34,551 nucleotides of DNA from NCBI GenBank assembly GCA_947505035.1, contig CANNIS010000009.1:1-34551 (forward strand), given 5' to 3'. The notes below the pieces were generated by a model. It had not been told where the DNA came from, did no database searches, and saw nothing but the letters and a program-made list of their open reading frames with translations. Shown here piece after piece: positions 24,320-31,961 of the stretch. Both the position numbers and the translations under genes were made by a program. Each line of letters starts with the position of its first letter. Position 1 is the stretch's first letter. The DNA is from Sphingobacteriales bacterium. Its GTDB lineage: Bacteria > Bacteroidota > Bacteroidia > Sphingobacteriales > Sphingobacteriaceae.

Positions 24320-25381
24320 ATGGCTTTCTATTTTATTTCTATCGTTTTATTAGGCTTTATTGCAGTTTATGCTTTAATGGCTGTTTGGGCAGAACGGAAG
24401 ATTTCTGCTTGGATTCAAGATAGGGTAGGGCCAGTCGTTACTGGTAAATACGGTTTATTGCAAACATTTGCCGACATTTTTAAAATGTTGCAAAAGGAAG
24501 ACATTACCCCAACATTAGCCGATAAAAAACTATTCCTCGCAGCACCAATACTTGTATTTACAGCTGTATTTATGGGTTTTGCGACCATCCCATTTTCACC
24601 AACTTATATCAGCTCTTCCATCAATATTGGAATATTTTATTTATTAGCGATCGTTTCGATCGAAGTACTTGGCATATTAATGGCGGGTTGGGCTTCTAAT
24701 AATAAATATGCATTATTAGGGTCTATCAGATCCATTGCTCAAATTATCTCTTATGAAATCCCTGCAGCATTAGCAATACTTGCGGTAATCATGCTCTTTC
24801 AAACCTTAAATCTGCAAGAGATTTGTATGCAACAAGGAATTTTGAGCAAACAAAAGATATACTTTTTTGGTTTTTGGGAGGTAAGTAAAATTGGTGGTGT
24901 ATTTGCTTGGACTATTTTTCAAGCACCGCATTTATTCATTGCATTTATTATTTATTTTATTGCTTCCTTGGCAGAATGTAATCGAACACCCTTCGATATA
25001 CCAGAAGCTGAGTCGGAATTAGTAGCGGGTTTTCATGTGGAGTATACCGGCTTTAAATTCGGAGCTTTATTTTTAGCAGAATATGCGATGATGTTTTTGG
25101 TATCGATGATTGCAGCGGTATTATTTTTTGGTGGCTGGAATACCCCTTTACCTAATTTGGCTTCGTTTGCTTTAGCAGATTATACAACCGGAACTTATTG
25201 GGGAATTGTTTGGATATTACTCAAAGCCCTTAGTCTAGTGCTTTTGCAGGTTTGGATTCGTTGGACTTTTCCGCGTTATCGCATGGATCAGCTCATGACA
25301 TTGTGTTGGAAAGTATTGATACCACTTTCATTTGTGCTAGTTTTGTTTTCTGGAATTTGGAAATTATTTATACTTAATTGA
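24320..25381 (+). CDS. nuoH: NADH-quinone oxidoreductase subunit H
   Basis: NuoH anchors the peripheral arm of complex I and lines the quinone chamber. The 353-residue protein is hydrophobic throughout with about eight membrane helices and has the family signatures AERKISAWIQDRVGP (about 24-38), GLLQTFADIFKMLQKEDITP, and the loop ECNRTPFDIPEAESELVAGFHVEYTG. It is the first gene of a tight seven-gene run, nuoHIJKLMN. Unusually, no nuoG or other upstream nuo gene precedes it; the preceding gene is skp, after a terminator. The stop codon is shared with the nuoI start (TTGA overlap). Confidence 0.97.
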   Translation: MAFYFISIVLLGFIAVYALMAVWAERKISAWIQDRVGPVVTGKYGLLQTFADIFKMLQKEDITPTLADKKLFLAAPILVFTAVFMGFATIPFSPTYISSSINIGIFYLLAIVSIEVLGILMAGWASNNKYALLGSIRSIAQIISYEIPAALAILAVIMLFQTLNLQEICMQQGILSKQKIYFFGFWEVSKIGGVFAWTIFQAPHLFIAFIIYFIASLAECNRTPFDIPEAESELVAGFHVEYTGFKFGALFLAEYAMMFLVSMIAAVLFFGGWNTPLPNLASFALADYTTGTYWGIVWILLKALSLVLLQVWIRWTFPRYRMDQLMTLCWKVLIPLSFVLVLFSGIWKLFILN

Positions 25382-25980
25382 GGAAGAAAAAAAATACATA
25401 TCTATTAATTAAAGGTTTGTTTAAAGGATTAGCCATTACGCTAAAACATTTTCTCAAGCCTAAAAACCGTGTCGATAAAGGAATTCAATCGGAAGATTAT
25501 TTTAGTCAAAGAACTGGAAGCTCCACGCTTAGGTATCCTGCCGATCAAATTCCCGTACCCGAAGTAGGGCGCTATCAATTAGACATAGAAATGGACGATT
25601 GTATTGTATGTGATTTATGTGCAAAAATTTGCCCGGTAGATTGTATCGATATCGAGGCTATTAAAGCAACGGAAGATATCGGCAAAACTTCTGATGGTAC
25701 CACTAAGCGCTTACATGCAGCCAAGTTTAGCATCGATATGGGTAAGTGTATGTTTTGTGGTTTATGTACGGTTGTATGTCCAACAGAATGTTTGGTCATG
25801 ACTAGCGAATACGATAGAAGTTTTACCAATCCTCAAGAATTAAATTATGTTTTTGCGGAAATGCCGGAAGCAGAAGCTGCACAAAAACGTGAATTAGCTG
25901 CAGTAGCAGAACAAGCAAAAAAAGAAGCTAAAGCAGCTGCCTTAGCAAATTCTGCTATAAATAAGGAGGGGCAAATATGA
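25378..25980 (+). CDS. nuoI: NADH-quinone oxidoreductase subunit I (2x[4Fe-4S] ferredoxin-type)
   Basis: NuoI carries clusters N6a and N6b, which pass electrons toward N2 and menaquinone. The two motifs are complete: C75, C78, C81 and C85, with C124, C127, C130 and C134 (CIVCDLCAKICP, CMFCGLCTVVCP). The start is TTG at 25378, overlapping the nuoH stop; the N-terminal amphipathic helix (LIKGLFKGLAITLKHF) typical of the family begins at residue 9, and the next in-frame Met lies inside the cluster domain. The C-terminus (~164-200) is an Ala/Lys/Glu-rich predicted helix (KRELAAVAEQAKKEAKAAAL) beyond the minimal NuoI fold. nuoJ overlaps its stop by four bases. Confidence 0.95.
   Translation: MRKKKNTYLLIKGLFKGLAITLKHFLKPKNRVDKGIQSEDYFSQRTGSSTLRYPADQIPVPEVGRYQLDIEMDDCIVCDLCAKICPVDCIDIEAIKATEDIGKTSDGTTKRLHAAKFSIDMGKCMFCGLCTVVCPTECLVMTSEYDRSFTNPQELNYVFAEMPEAEAAQKRELAAVAEQAKKEAKAAALANSAINKEGQI
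25963..25969 (+). promoter_or_regulatory. Strong Shine-Dalgarno before nuoJ
   Basis: AAGGAGG lies 7 nt before the nuoJ ATG, inside the end of nuoI. This stands out because nearly all other genes in the window have no recognisable SD, the norm for Bacteroidota. Confidence 0.7.
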
Positions 25981-26477
25981 TTAAGCTCGTATTTTATGTT
26001 TTTGCTTTTTTGGCCATTGCTGCTGCATTGTATGCGGTAAGCACTAAGCAAATTATACGATCGGTATTTGCCATGTTTGCTTGTTTTTTTGCTATCTCCG
26101 GGTTATTGGTTTTTGCGAAATCAGATTTTATCGCTATTGCTCATTTAATGATTTATGTTGGCGGAATATTAGTAGTAATGGTTTTTGGAATCATGTTATC
26201 ACAAAAAGCAAGCTTGTCTAATGAAGTGCTGCAAAAGAAAAGCATTTCTCTGCATCAATATTTAGCATTACTAGCCTGTTTAGCGCTATTTGTAATTTTA
26301 ATATATTTCTTTTATCTGTATGCACCAAACACGCCAATACATTATGTTGGAAGCGATATACAAATCATAGGAATTGCATTGTTAACAAAATATTTATTAC
26401 CATTTGAATTAGTGTCTTTGCTGCTATTAGCTGCATTTATATTTACTGCAATGGTGACTAGAAAAAATAAAAATTAA
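25977..26477 (+). CDS. nuoJ: NADH-quinone oxidoreductase subunit J
   Basis: A 166-residue membrane protein with about five helices, matching NuoJ. The signature helix region HLMIYVGGILVVMVFGIML (about 58-76) includes the glycine-rich stretch that forms the pi-bulge linking quinone chemistry to proton pumping. The ATG overlaps the nuoI stop (ATGA) and is preceded by AAGGAGG, giving coupled translation. nuoK begins 5 bp after its stop. Its length is near that of short NuoJ forms. Confidence 0.94.
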   Translation: MIKLVFYVFAFLAIAAALYAVSTKQIIRSVFAMFACFFAISGLLVFAKSDFIAIAHLMIYVGGILVVMVFGIMLSQKASLSNEVLQKKSISLHQYLALLACLALFVILIYFFYLYAPNTPIHYVGSDIQIIGIALLTKYLLPFELVSLLLLAAFIFTAMVTRKNKN

Positions 26478-26482
26478 TAAAA

Positions 26483-26797
26483 ATGGATATCAATATCAGT
26501 CACTTTTTATTTATATCGGCTGCCTTATTTGCCATCGGTTTTTATGCGGCTATTCGCCGTCGAAATATTATTTTAGTTTTAATTGGAATAGAATTAATGG
26601 TCAATGCTGCAGTCATTAATCTAGTGGTATTCGCTAATGTGAATACCAAATCAAATGCAGCAGACGGGAAATTGATGGCTTTATTTGCCATAGTATTATC
26701 GGCTGCAGCCATAGCGCTTGCGCTGGCTATTGTAGTTAAAGTGTATCAGTATTTTAATACCATCAACCCAGACCAAATAGAAGAATTTAAAAATTAA
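26483..26797 (+). CDS. nuoK: NADH-quinone oxidoreductase subunit K
   Basis: The 104-residue protein with three membrane helices is NuoK, a small proton-channel subunit. Typical features are FAIGFYAAIRRRNIILVLIGIELMVNAAVINLV, with the conserved Glu of helix 2 in GIELMVNA, and the second buried Glu/acidic region replaced by the usual helix-3 pattern LFAIVLSAAAIALALAIVV. Its stop overlaps the nuoL start (TAATG). Confidence 0.95.
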   Translation: MDINISHFLFISAALFAIGFYAAIRRRNIILVLIGIELMVNAAVINLVVFANVNTKSNAADGKLMALFAIVLSAAAIALALAIVVKVYQYFNTINPDQIEEFKN

Positions 26798-28704
26798 TGG
26801 ATCAAGCCATAACATATCAAGTGGATTCGCTACTGCAGGTGCTAGATTTTTCTGCCATCGGATTCCTTTTGCCATTGTTGTTTTTTATTCTTTTTTCTTT
26901 TGTCCGTTTTTCAGAAAGAATTGTTTATTGGACTGCTATTGCTGCTATAATTGCATCGTACGGCTCTTTATTATATTTTTTAAAACCCTTAGTGAATCCG
27001 CATCAATATTATACACTCGATTGGTTTAGCATTGCGCAAAGTAAATTTCAAATCACTTTATTAATAGACGAAACTTGTTTTTGGGTCTTATCGATGATTC
27101 ATTTAGTTACCCTAATGGTGATTATATTTTCGGGTTATTACATGAAATCTGAATTGCGTTTCGAAAAATATTTTGCTTATATTTTATTTTTCTTTACCGC
27201 CATGTTTGGCTTGGTGCTAGCCAATAATTTATTTTTAATTTATATTTTTTGGGAATTAGTCGGATTTGCGTCTTATGCTTTAATTGGTTTTTGGCGAACC
27301 AAAGAATCGGCAATAATAGCAAATAAAAAAGCTTTTATTATTAATAGAATTGGTGATTTAGGTTTTTTAGCTGCGATTTATATTTTATTTAATCAGTTTC
27401 AAACCCTTAACTTAAATAGCATAGAGGTGATGCTGCAAACGGCCCCAAAAGATTTGCCTGCTTTGTATTTTGCAAGCATCGCCATTCTCCTAGCTGTGAT
27501 TGCTAAATCTGCTCAGTTTCCTTTACATGTTTGGTTGCCAGATGCAATGGAAGGACCTACACCGGTATCGGCGCTCATACATGCTGCTACAATGGTTATT
27601 GCGGGAGTTTATCTTTTGTTAAGAGTCGCTTTCTTTTTTCCGCTAGAAGCTTTATTGTTTTTAAAATATATTTCCATTATTAGCATTGTAATGGCTTCCT
27701 TATTTGCGATCGCACAGCAGGATATCAAAAAAATATTAGCTTATTCTACTATTTCGCAAATTGGTTTTATGCTTTTCGCTATTAGTATTGGCAATCAACC
27801 CCTCGCTTTATTTCATTTATTAACGCATGCTTTTTTTAAAGCAGCCTTGTTTTTAACAGCGGGTGTCTTTATTCACGAAAATAAAACGCAAGATATACGC
27901 AACTTATCAGGTGCTGCGCAGCAATTTCCCATTGTATTTATTGCTTTTAGTATTGCGGCCGCTGCCTTAATCGGCTTGCCATTTACAGCTGCATATTTTT
28001 CTAAAGAAGCCATTTTATTTGCGACTATTCAACAACATGGCTTAGATATATTTAATATATTGCTGCTTTTTTCTGTGTTATTAACCAGCATTTATATCGC
28101 AAGAATTTGGTTTTATTTGTTTGCAAAAAATGATTCAATTAATACACCACAAGCAAAATCTGTGGCAATGAATTTGCCAGTAATCGTTTTGGCCATAGCC
28201 TCTTTATTTGCAGCCTTTTCTATCAATCCATTTCATTTACAAGGGTTTTGGTTTACAATAGACACCGAAACCATAAATCCAATTTTTAGTATAAGTATTG
28301 TATTTTTGAGTGTCGCTGGTATTTTAGCTGTAAAATTTATTCCATCAATTTTATTGATGGACGAAAAAAATGCCATTATTTATTTCCTTAAAAACGGTGC
28401 TTTTATAGATCGTTTTTATGTATATATTTTTATAAAACCAATACAGCAAATAGCCACTATATTAAAATGGTTAGACAAAAATATTGTAGATGGACTAGTG
28501 AATGGAATTGCGAATTTTGCCATTGTGATTGCCAAATGTTCCGATTGGTTTGATCGAAATATAATTGATGGATTGGTTAACCTGATTGCACTCATTGCCA
28601 AACGAATAGGAGATATTATTCGTATTACGCAAACGGGTAGAGTGCAAACTTATTTTTTATTGGCATTGATGTTGATGGCAATAGTAGTATGGTTTATTTA
28701 TTAA
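26797..28704 (+). CDS. nuoL: NADH-quinone oxidoreductase subunit L
   Basis: NuoL is the distal antiporter-like proton pump of complex I. The 635-residue protein has the core signatures IYIFWELVGFASYALIGFW (with the key Glu), SAQFPLHVWLPDAMEGPTPVSALIHAATMVIAGVYLL, LAYSTISQIGFMLFA and HAFFKAALFLTAG. The lateral helix and final helix follow. Near the C-terminus a 26-residue unit is repeated: WLDKNIVDGLVNGIA (from ~558) and WFDRNIIDGLVNLIA (from ~584). The gene overlaps nuoK by one base and precedes nuoM by 17 bp. Confidence 0.97.
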   Translation: MDQAITYQVDSLLQVLDFSAIGFLLPLLFFILFSFVRFSERIVYWTAIAAIIASYGSLLYFLKPLVNPHQYYTLDWFSIAQSKFQITLLIDETCFWVLSMIHLVTLMVIIFSGYYMKSELRFEKYFAYILFFFTAMFGLVLANNLFLIYIFWELVGFASYALIGFWRTKESAIIANKKAFIINRIGDLGFLAAIYILFNQFQTLNLNSIEVMLQTAPKDLPALYFASIAILLAVIAKSAQFPLHVWLPDAMEGPTPVSALIHAATMVIAGVYLLLRVAFFFPLEALLFLKYISIISIVMASLFAIAQQDIKKILAYSTISQIGFMLFAISIGNQPLALFHLLTHAFFKAALFLTAGVFIHENKTQDIRNLSGAAQQFPIVFIAFSIAAAALIGLPFTAAYFSKEAILFATIQQHGLDIFNILLLFSVLLTSIYIARIWFYLFAKNDSINTPQAKSVAMNLPVIVLAIASLFAAFSINPFHLQGFWFTIDTETINPIFSISIVFLSVAGILAVKFIPSILLMDEKNAIIYFLKNGAFIDRFYVYIFIKPIQQIATILKWLDKNIVDGLVNGIANFAIVIAKCSDWFDRNIIDGLVNLIALIAKRIGDIIRITQTGRVQTYFLLALMLMAIVVWFIY

Positions 28705-28721
28705 CTTATTAAAGATATAAA

Positions 28722-30350
28722 ATGAATAATTGGTTGTCTGTTTTAATTTTCTTACCGATTGCAGCTGCATTAATTTTGTTGCTATTACCTAAGCGTGCAT
28801 CAAATGTGTTTAGGCCGGTAACTATTGTTATCAGTCTGTTACAGACGCTAATTGCAGCCTATTTATATACCCAATATTTAAAAAATCCGCAAGGGTATCA
28901 TTTTGTAGAACGTACCGATTGGATTAATTTAAATTTGGGAACTTTTGGTCGTTTAAATATTGATTATTTTTTAGCAGTAGATGGTTTAAGTATAGGCTTA
29001 CTTTTATTGTCGGCATTTGTAATGTTTATTGCGGCTATAGCTTCAAACGAAATTAAGAAAGATCCAAAAGCATATTACACCTTGTTTTTATTGTTGAGTG
29101 CTGCTATTATGGGTGTATTTTGCGCACTCGATTTTTTCTTATTTTATGTGTTTTATGAATTGATGCTGTTGCCAATGTATTTCTTAATTGGCATGTGGGG
29201 TGGTCCAAACAGAGAATACGCTTCTATCAAATTTTTCTTGTACACTTTACTTGGATCTATATTTATGTTACTGGTAATGATCGGACTTTACTTTTCGGTC
29301 ATTGATCCGGTTACAGGTGAGCATACATTTAATATGTTGTATATGATGGATGCAGCAAACTATACCAAAGACAGTTATTTCTCTATTTTCTCTAGTGATG
29401 CATTACTATTTAATTATCCAGTTAGGTTCTTTGGGTTTATTGTTTTGTTTATTGCTTTTGCCATTAAAATTCCTACCATACCATTGCATACTTGGTTGCC
29501 AGATGCTCATGTGGAGGCGCCAACACCTGTTTCTATTATACTTGCAGGGGTGCTCTTAAAAATTGGTGGATATGGAATTATTAGAATTTGCTACGGAATA
29601 TTTCCAGAGGCGGCTATATATTTTTCTTATTGGATTGGATTAATTGGCGTGGTCTCTATAATATATGGGGCATTTATTGCTTTAGCATCTACTGATCTAA
29701 AGCGCATGATTGCCTATTCTTCAATTTCACACATGGGGTTTGTTATTTTAGGAATTGCATCACTAACCTCGGAAGGAGTGAATGGTGCTATTTTCCAAAT
29801 GATTAGTCACGGCGTGCTTTCTACGATGCTATTTTATTTAGTAGGTATCATTTATCAAAGGGTTCAAGATCGCGAGATTGCTGCATTCAGAGGCCTGGCA
29901 CAACCTATGCCTCGCTATACTTTATTTGTGGTAATTGCGTTTTTTGCTTCATTAGGTTTGCCCGGCTTGTCTGGTTTTATTGGTGAAGCATTTACCCTTA
30001 TCGGTGCTTTTAAATCAGCATCTGTAAATGCATTATTGCCTAGAGGCTTTGCTATTTTAGCTTCGGTTGGAATTTTAATTGGTGCGGCATATTTCTTATG
30101 GACTTTGCAACGCATGTTTTTTGGAGCACCGCGTTTCAAAGGAGCTCAAGAGTGGCATTTAAAACTAAAAGATTTAACCGCAACAGAATATTTGGTATTA
30201 ATTCCTTTAGCCTTGATTACTATTTTATTGGGCATTTTCCCCTCTATATTATTTGATGCTAGTAATAATACCATCAATGCATGGGCACACGAAACTTGGA
30301 TACATGGAATTGCAAATTTAAAAAGCATGCAATCTTTATTAAAATTTTAA
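28722..30350 (+). CDS. nuoM: NADH-quinone oxidoreductase subunit M
   Basis: NuoM is one of three antiporter-like proton-pumping subunits. The 542-residue, roughly 14-helix protein shows FFLFYVFYELMLLPMYFLIGMWGG with the key Glu, KIPTIPLHTWLPDAHVEAPTPVSIILAGVLLKIGGYGI, MIAYSSISHMGFVILG and the late-helix region SLGLPGLSGFIGEAFTLIGAF. The length is slightly above 500 because of a loop around 200-225 (DPVTGEHTFNMLYMMDAANYTKDSYFSIFS). It lies 17 bp after nuoL and 4 bp before nuoN. Confidence 0.97.
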   Translation: MNNWLSVLIFLPIAAALILLLLPKRASNVFRPVTIVISLLQTLIAAYLYTQYLKNPQGYHFVERTDWINLNLGTFGRLNIDYFLAVDGLSIGLLLLSAFVMFIAAIASNEIKKDPKAYYTLFLLLSAAIMGVFCALDFFLFYVFYELMLLPMYFLIGMWGGPNREYASIKFFLYTLLGSIFMLLVMIGLYFSVIDPVTGEHTFNMLYMMDAANYTKDSYFSIFSSDALLFNYPVRFFGFIVLFIAFAIKIPTIPLHTWLPDAHVEAPTPVSIILAGVLLKIGGYGIIRICYGIFPEAAIYFSYWIGLIGVVSIIYGAFIALASTDLKRMIAYSSISHMGFVILGIASLTSEGVNGAIFQMISHGVLSTMLFYLVGIIYQRVQDREIAAFRGLAQPMPRYTLFVVIAFFASLGLPGLSGFIGEAFTLIGAFKSASVNALLPRGFAILASVGILIGAAYFLWTLQRMFFGAPRFKGAQEWHLKLKDLTATEYLVLIPLALITILLGIFPSILFDASNNTINAWAHETWIHGIANLKSMQSLLKF

Positions 30351-30354
30351 GTAG

Positions 30355-31866
30355 ATGGAATTGTATCAAACTTTACAATCTTTAGTGACGAGCAATAATG
30401 CGAGTTGGAAATTTTTAATTCCAGAATATAGCTTATTGTTTTTCTTTTTAATGGGTTTGCTTATTGATTTATTTTTCAAAAATAGAAAATGGCTAGCTGG
30501 CTTAATGATCGCAGGCATTAGCTTTTCGGGCTTTTTAACTTTTCAGCAAATTTCTGCTAGTATTGAAATTCAGCAGTTGTTTAATGGCATGTTAATTTTA
30601 AGCAATAAAATTATTGTATTTAAATTACTGATTACATTGGTGGTAGGCTTGTTTATTATTTTTGCAAGTACCGATTACCGCATCAAAAAACAAAACACCC
30701 CAGAATATTTTTATTTAGTGCCACTTTTTTTAATTGCATTAAATATGCTGTGTATGTCTGCGCATATGTTAACCATTTATTTAAGTGTAGAAATGGTTTC
30801 GCTATTCTCTTATGGATACGTTGCCTTGTCAATTAAAGATAAAAGCAATGCCGAATCGGGCATGAAGTATATTTTGTTTGGCTTATTAGCTTCGGCTCTT
30901 TTATTGTATGGAATATCTTTAATGTATGGCTTTGCAGGCACACTGTCTTTGCAAGATCCTAATTTTTTAGCATGGTTTGCCAAAGCGCCAATGCCGATAA
31001 TTGCCTTGAGTATTGGATTAATTATGGCTGGATTTTTATTTAAAATAGCTGCAGCACCTTTTCATTTTTATGCACCCGATGTTTATCAAGGAACTTCGGC
31101 CACTACTTTAATTTTATTAAGTGTGGCTCCAAAAATTGCAGGTTATGCTTTGTTTGCCAATTTTCTTGGATTCTTTTCCTTTAAAATTTTTAATCAAATT
31201 TTATTTTGGCCCATGTATAATTGGGAAACTTTTTTAAGTGTAATTGCCATCATGACCTTAGTCATCGGTAGTTTTGTGGCTTTGTCTCAAACAAACATTA
31301 AACGTTTAATGGCTTATGCTGGAATTGCACAATCTGGTTTTCTTTTAATGGGTTTAATTGGCTATACCTCCATAGGAGTGATTGCTTTGCTGTTTTATTT
31401 ACTAGCCTATTTATTAATGAATACAGCGGCATTTATGCTCATCAGTTATTTTGAACAGCAGCATGAGGCATATGATTTAGCAGACTATAAAGGCTTGGTT
31501 CGAAAATCTCCATTGGCATCAATTTTATTGGTGGTTGTTTTTGCATCCTTTATTGGTTTGCCTCCACTTGTTGGCTTTACCGGAAAGTTTTTATTGTTTT
31601 CGGCGAGTTACCAGGCTTATGTCGCTTCTTCTAATCCAGCTATTTTAATCACCATCATTACCGCTGCAATCGCTTCTATCATTTCTTTATTTTATTATTT
31701 TATCATCATTCGAAATATGTTTATGCGAGAAGCCACTTGGGTTAAGGTGAATAAAGAAGAACAAAGTATTTTATATTTTTTGGTATTGCCTTTAATTTTG
31801 GCCATTATTTATTTCGGAATTTTGCCCTCTAACATTATCAGTTATATCCAAAGCATTATTGCTTAA
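30355..31866 (+). CDS. nuoN: NADH-quinone oxidoreductase subunit N
   Basis: NuoN is the antiporter-like subunit next to NuoK. The 503-residue protein has the family segments LTIYLSVEMVSLFSYGYVAL (key Glu), FKIAAAPFHFYAPDVYQGTSATTLILLSVAPKIAGY, LMAYAGIAQSGFLLMG and IGLPPLVGFTGKFLLFSA. It ends the operon. The 95 bp to the next gene contain only a weak A/T hairpin and the purF-like promoter. No nuoA-G genes occur on either side within the window. Confidence 0.97.
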   Translation: MELYQTLQSLVTSNNASWKFLIPEYSLLFFFLMGLLIDLFFKNRKWLAGLMIAGISFSGFLTFQQISASIEIQQLFNGMLILSNKIIVFKLLITLVVGLFIIFASTDYRIKKQNTPEYFYLVPLFLIALNMLCMSAHMLTIYLSVEMVSLFSYGYVALSIKDKSNAESGMKYILFGLLASALLLYGISLMYGFAGTLSLQDPNFLAWFAKAPMPIIALSIGLIMAGFLFKIAAAPFHFYAPDVYQGTSATTLILLSVAPKIAGYALFANFLGFFSFKIFNQILFWPMYNWETFLSVIAIMTLVIGSFVALSQTNIKRLMAYAGIAQSGFLLMGLIGYTSIGVIALLFYLLAYLLMNTAAFMLISYFEQQHEAYDLADYKGLVRKSPLASILLVVVFASFIGLPPLVGFTGKFLLFSASYQAYVASSNPAILITIITAAIASIISLFYYFIIIRNMFMREATWVKVNKEEQSILYFLVLPLILAIIYFGILPSNIISYIQSIIA

Positions 31867-31883
31867 AATTCTTGCTTTAACAT

Positions 31884-31902
31884 AAAATTTCGCAATTTTT
31901 TT
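31884..31902 (+). terminator. Weak A/T stem with T-run after nuoN
   Basis: AAAATT (31884-31889), loop TCGC, then AATTTT (31894-31899) continue into more T. The stem holds no G/C pair, so termination is probably weak, but position and T-tract fit. Confidence 0.35.
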
Positions 31903-31914
31903 CTAAAAAGTCGG

Positions 31915-31945
31915 CTTGAAAAAAGCGAGAAATGTTTATATTTGC
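31915..31945 (+). promoter_or_regulatory. Consensus Bacteroidota promoter for the purF-like gene
   Basis: TATATTTG (31938-31945) matches the -7 consensus TAnnTTTG, and CTTG at 31915-31918 gives a TTG element with a 19-nt spacer, the expected geometry. The ATG lies 16 nt further on. This is the best promoter in the window. Confidence 0.72.
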
Positions 31946-31961
31946 GTCTTAGCTAACAACG

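Noticed and set aside
29350-29559. 69-aa plus-strand ORF inside nuoM
   Set aside because: It is an alternate frame of a conserved membrane gene; its hydrophobicity reflects the T-rich codons of nuoM.
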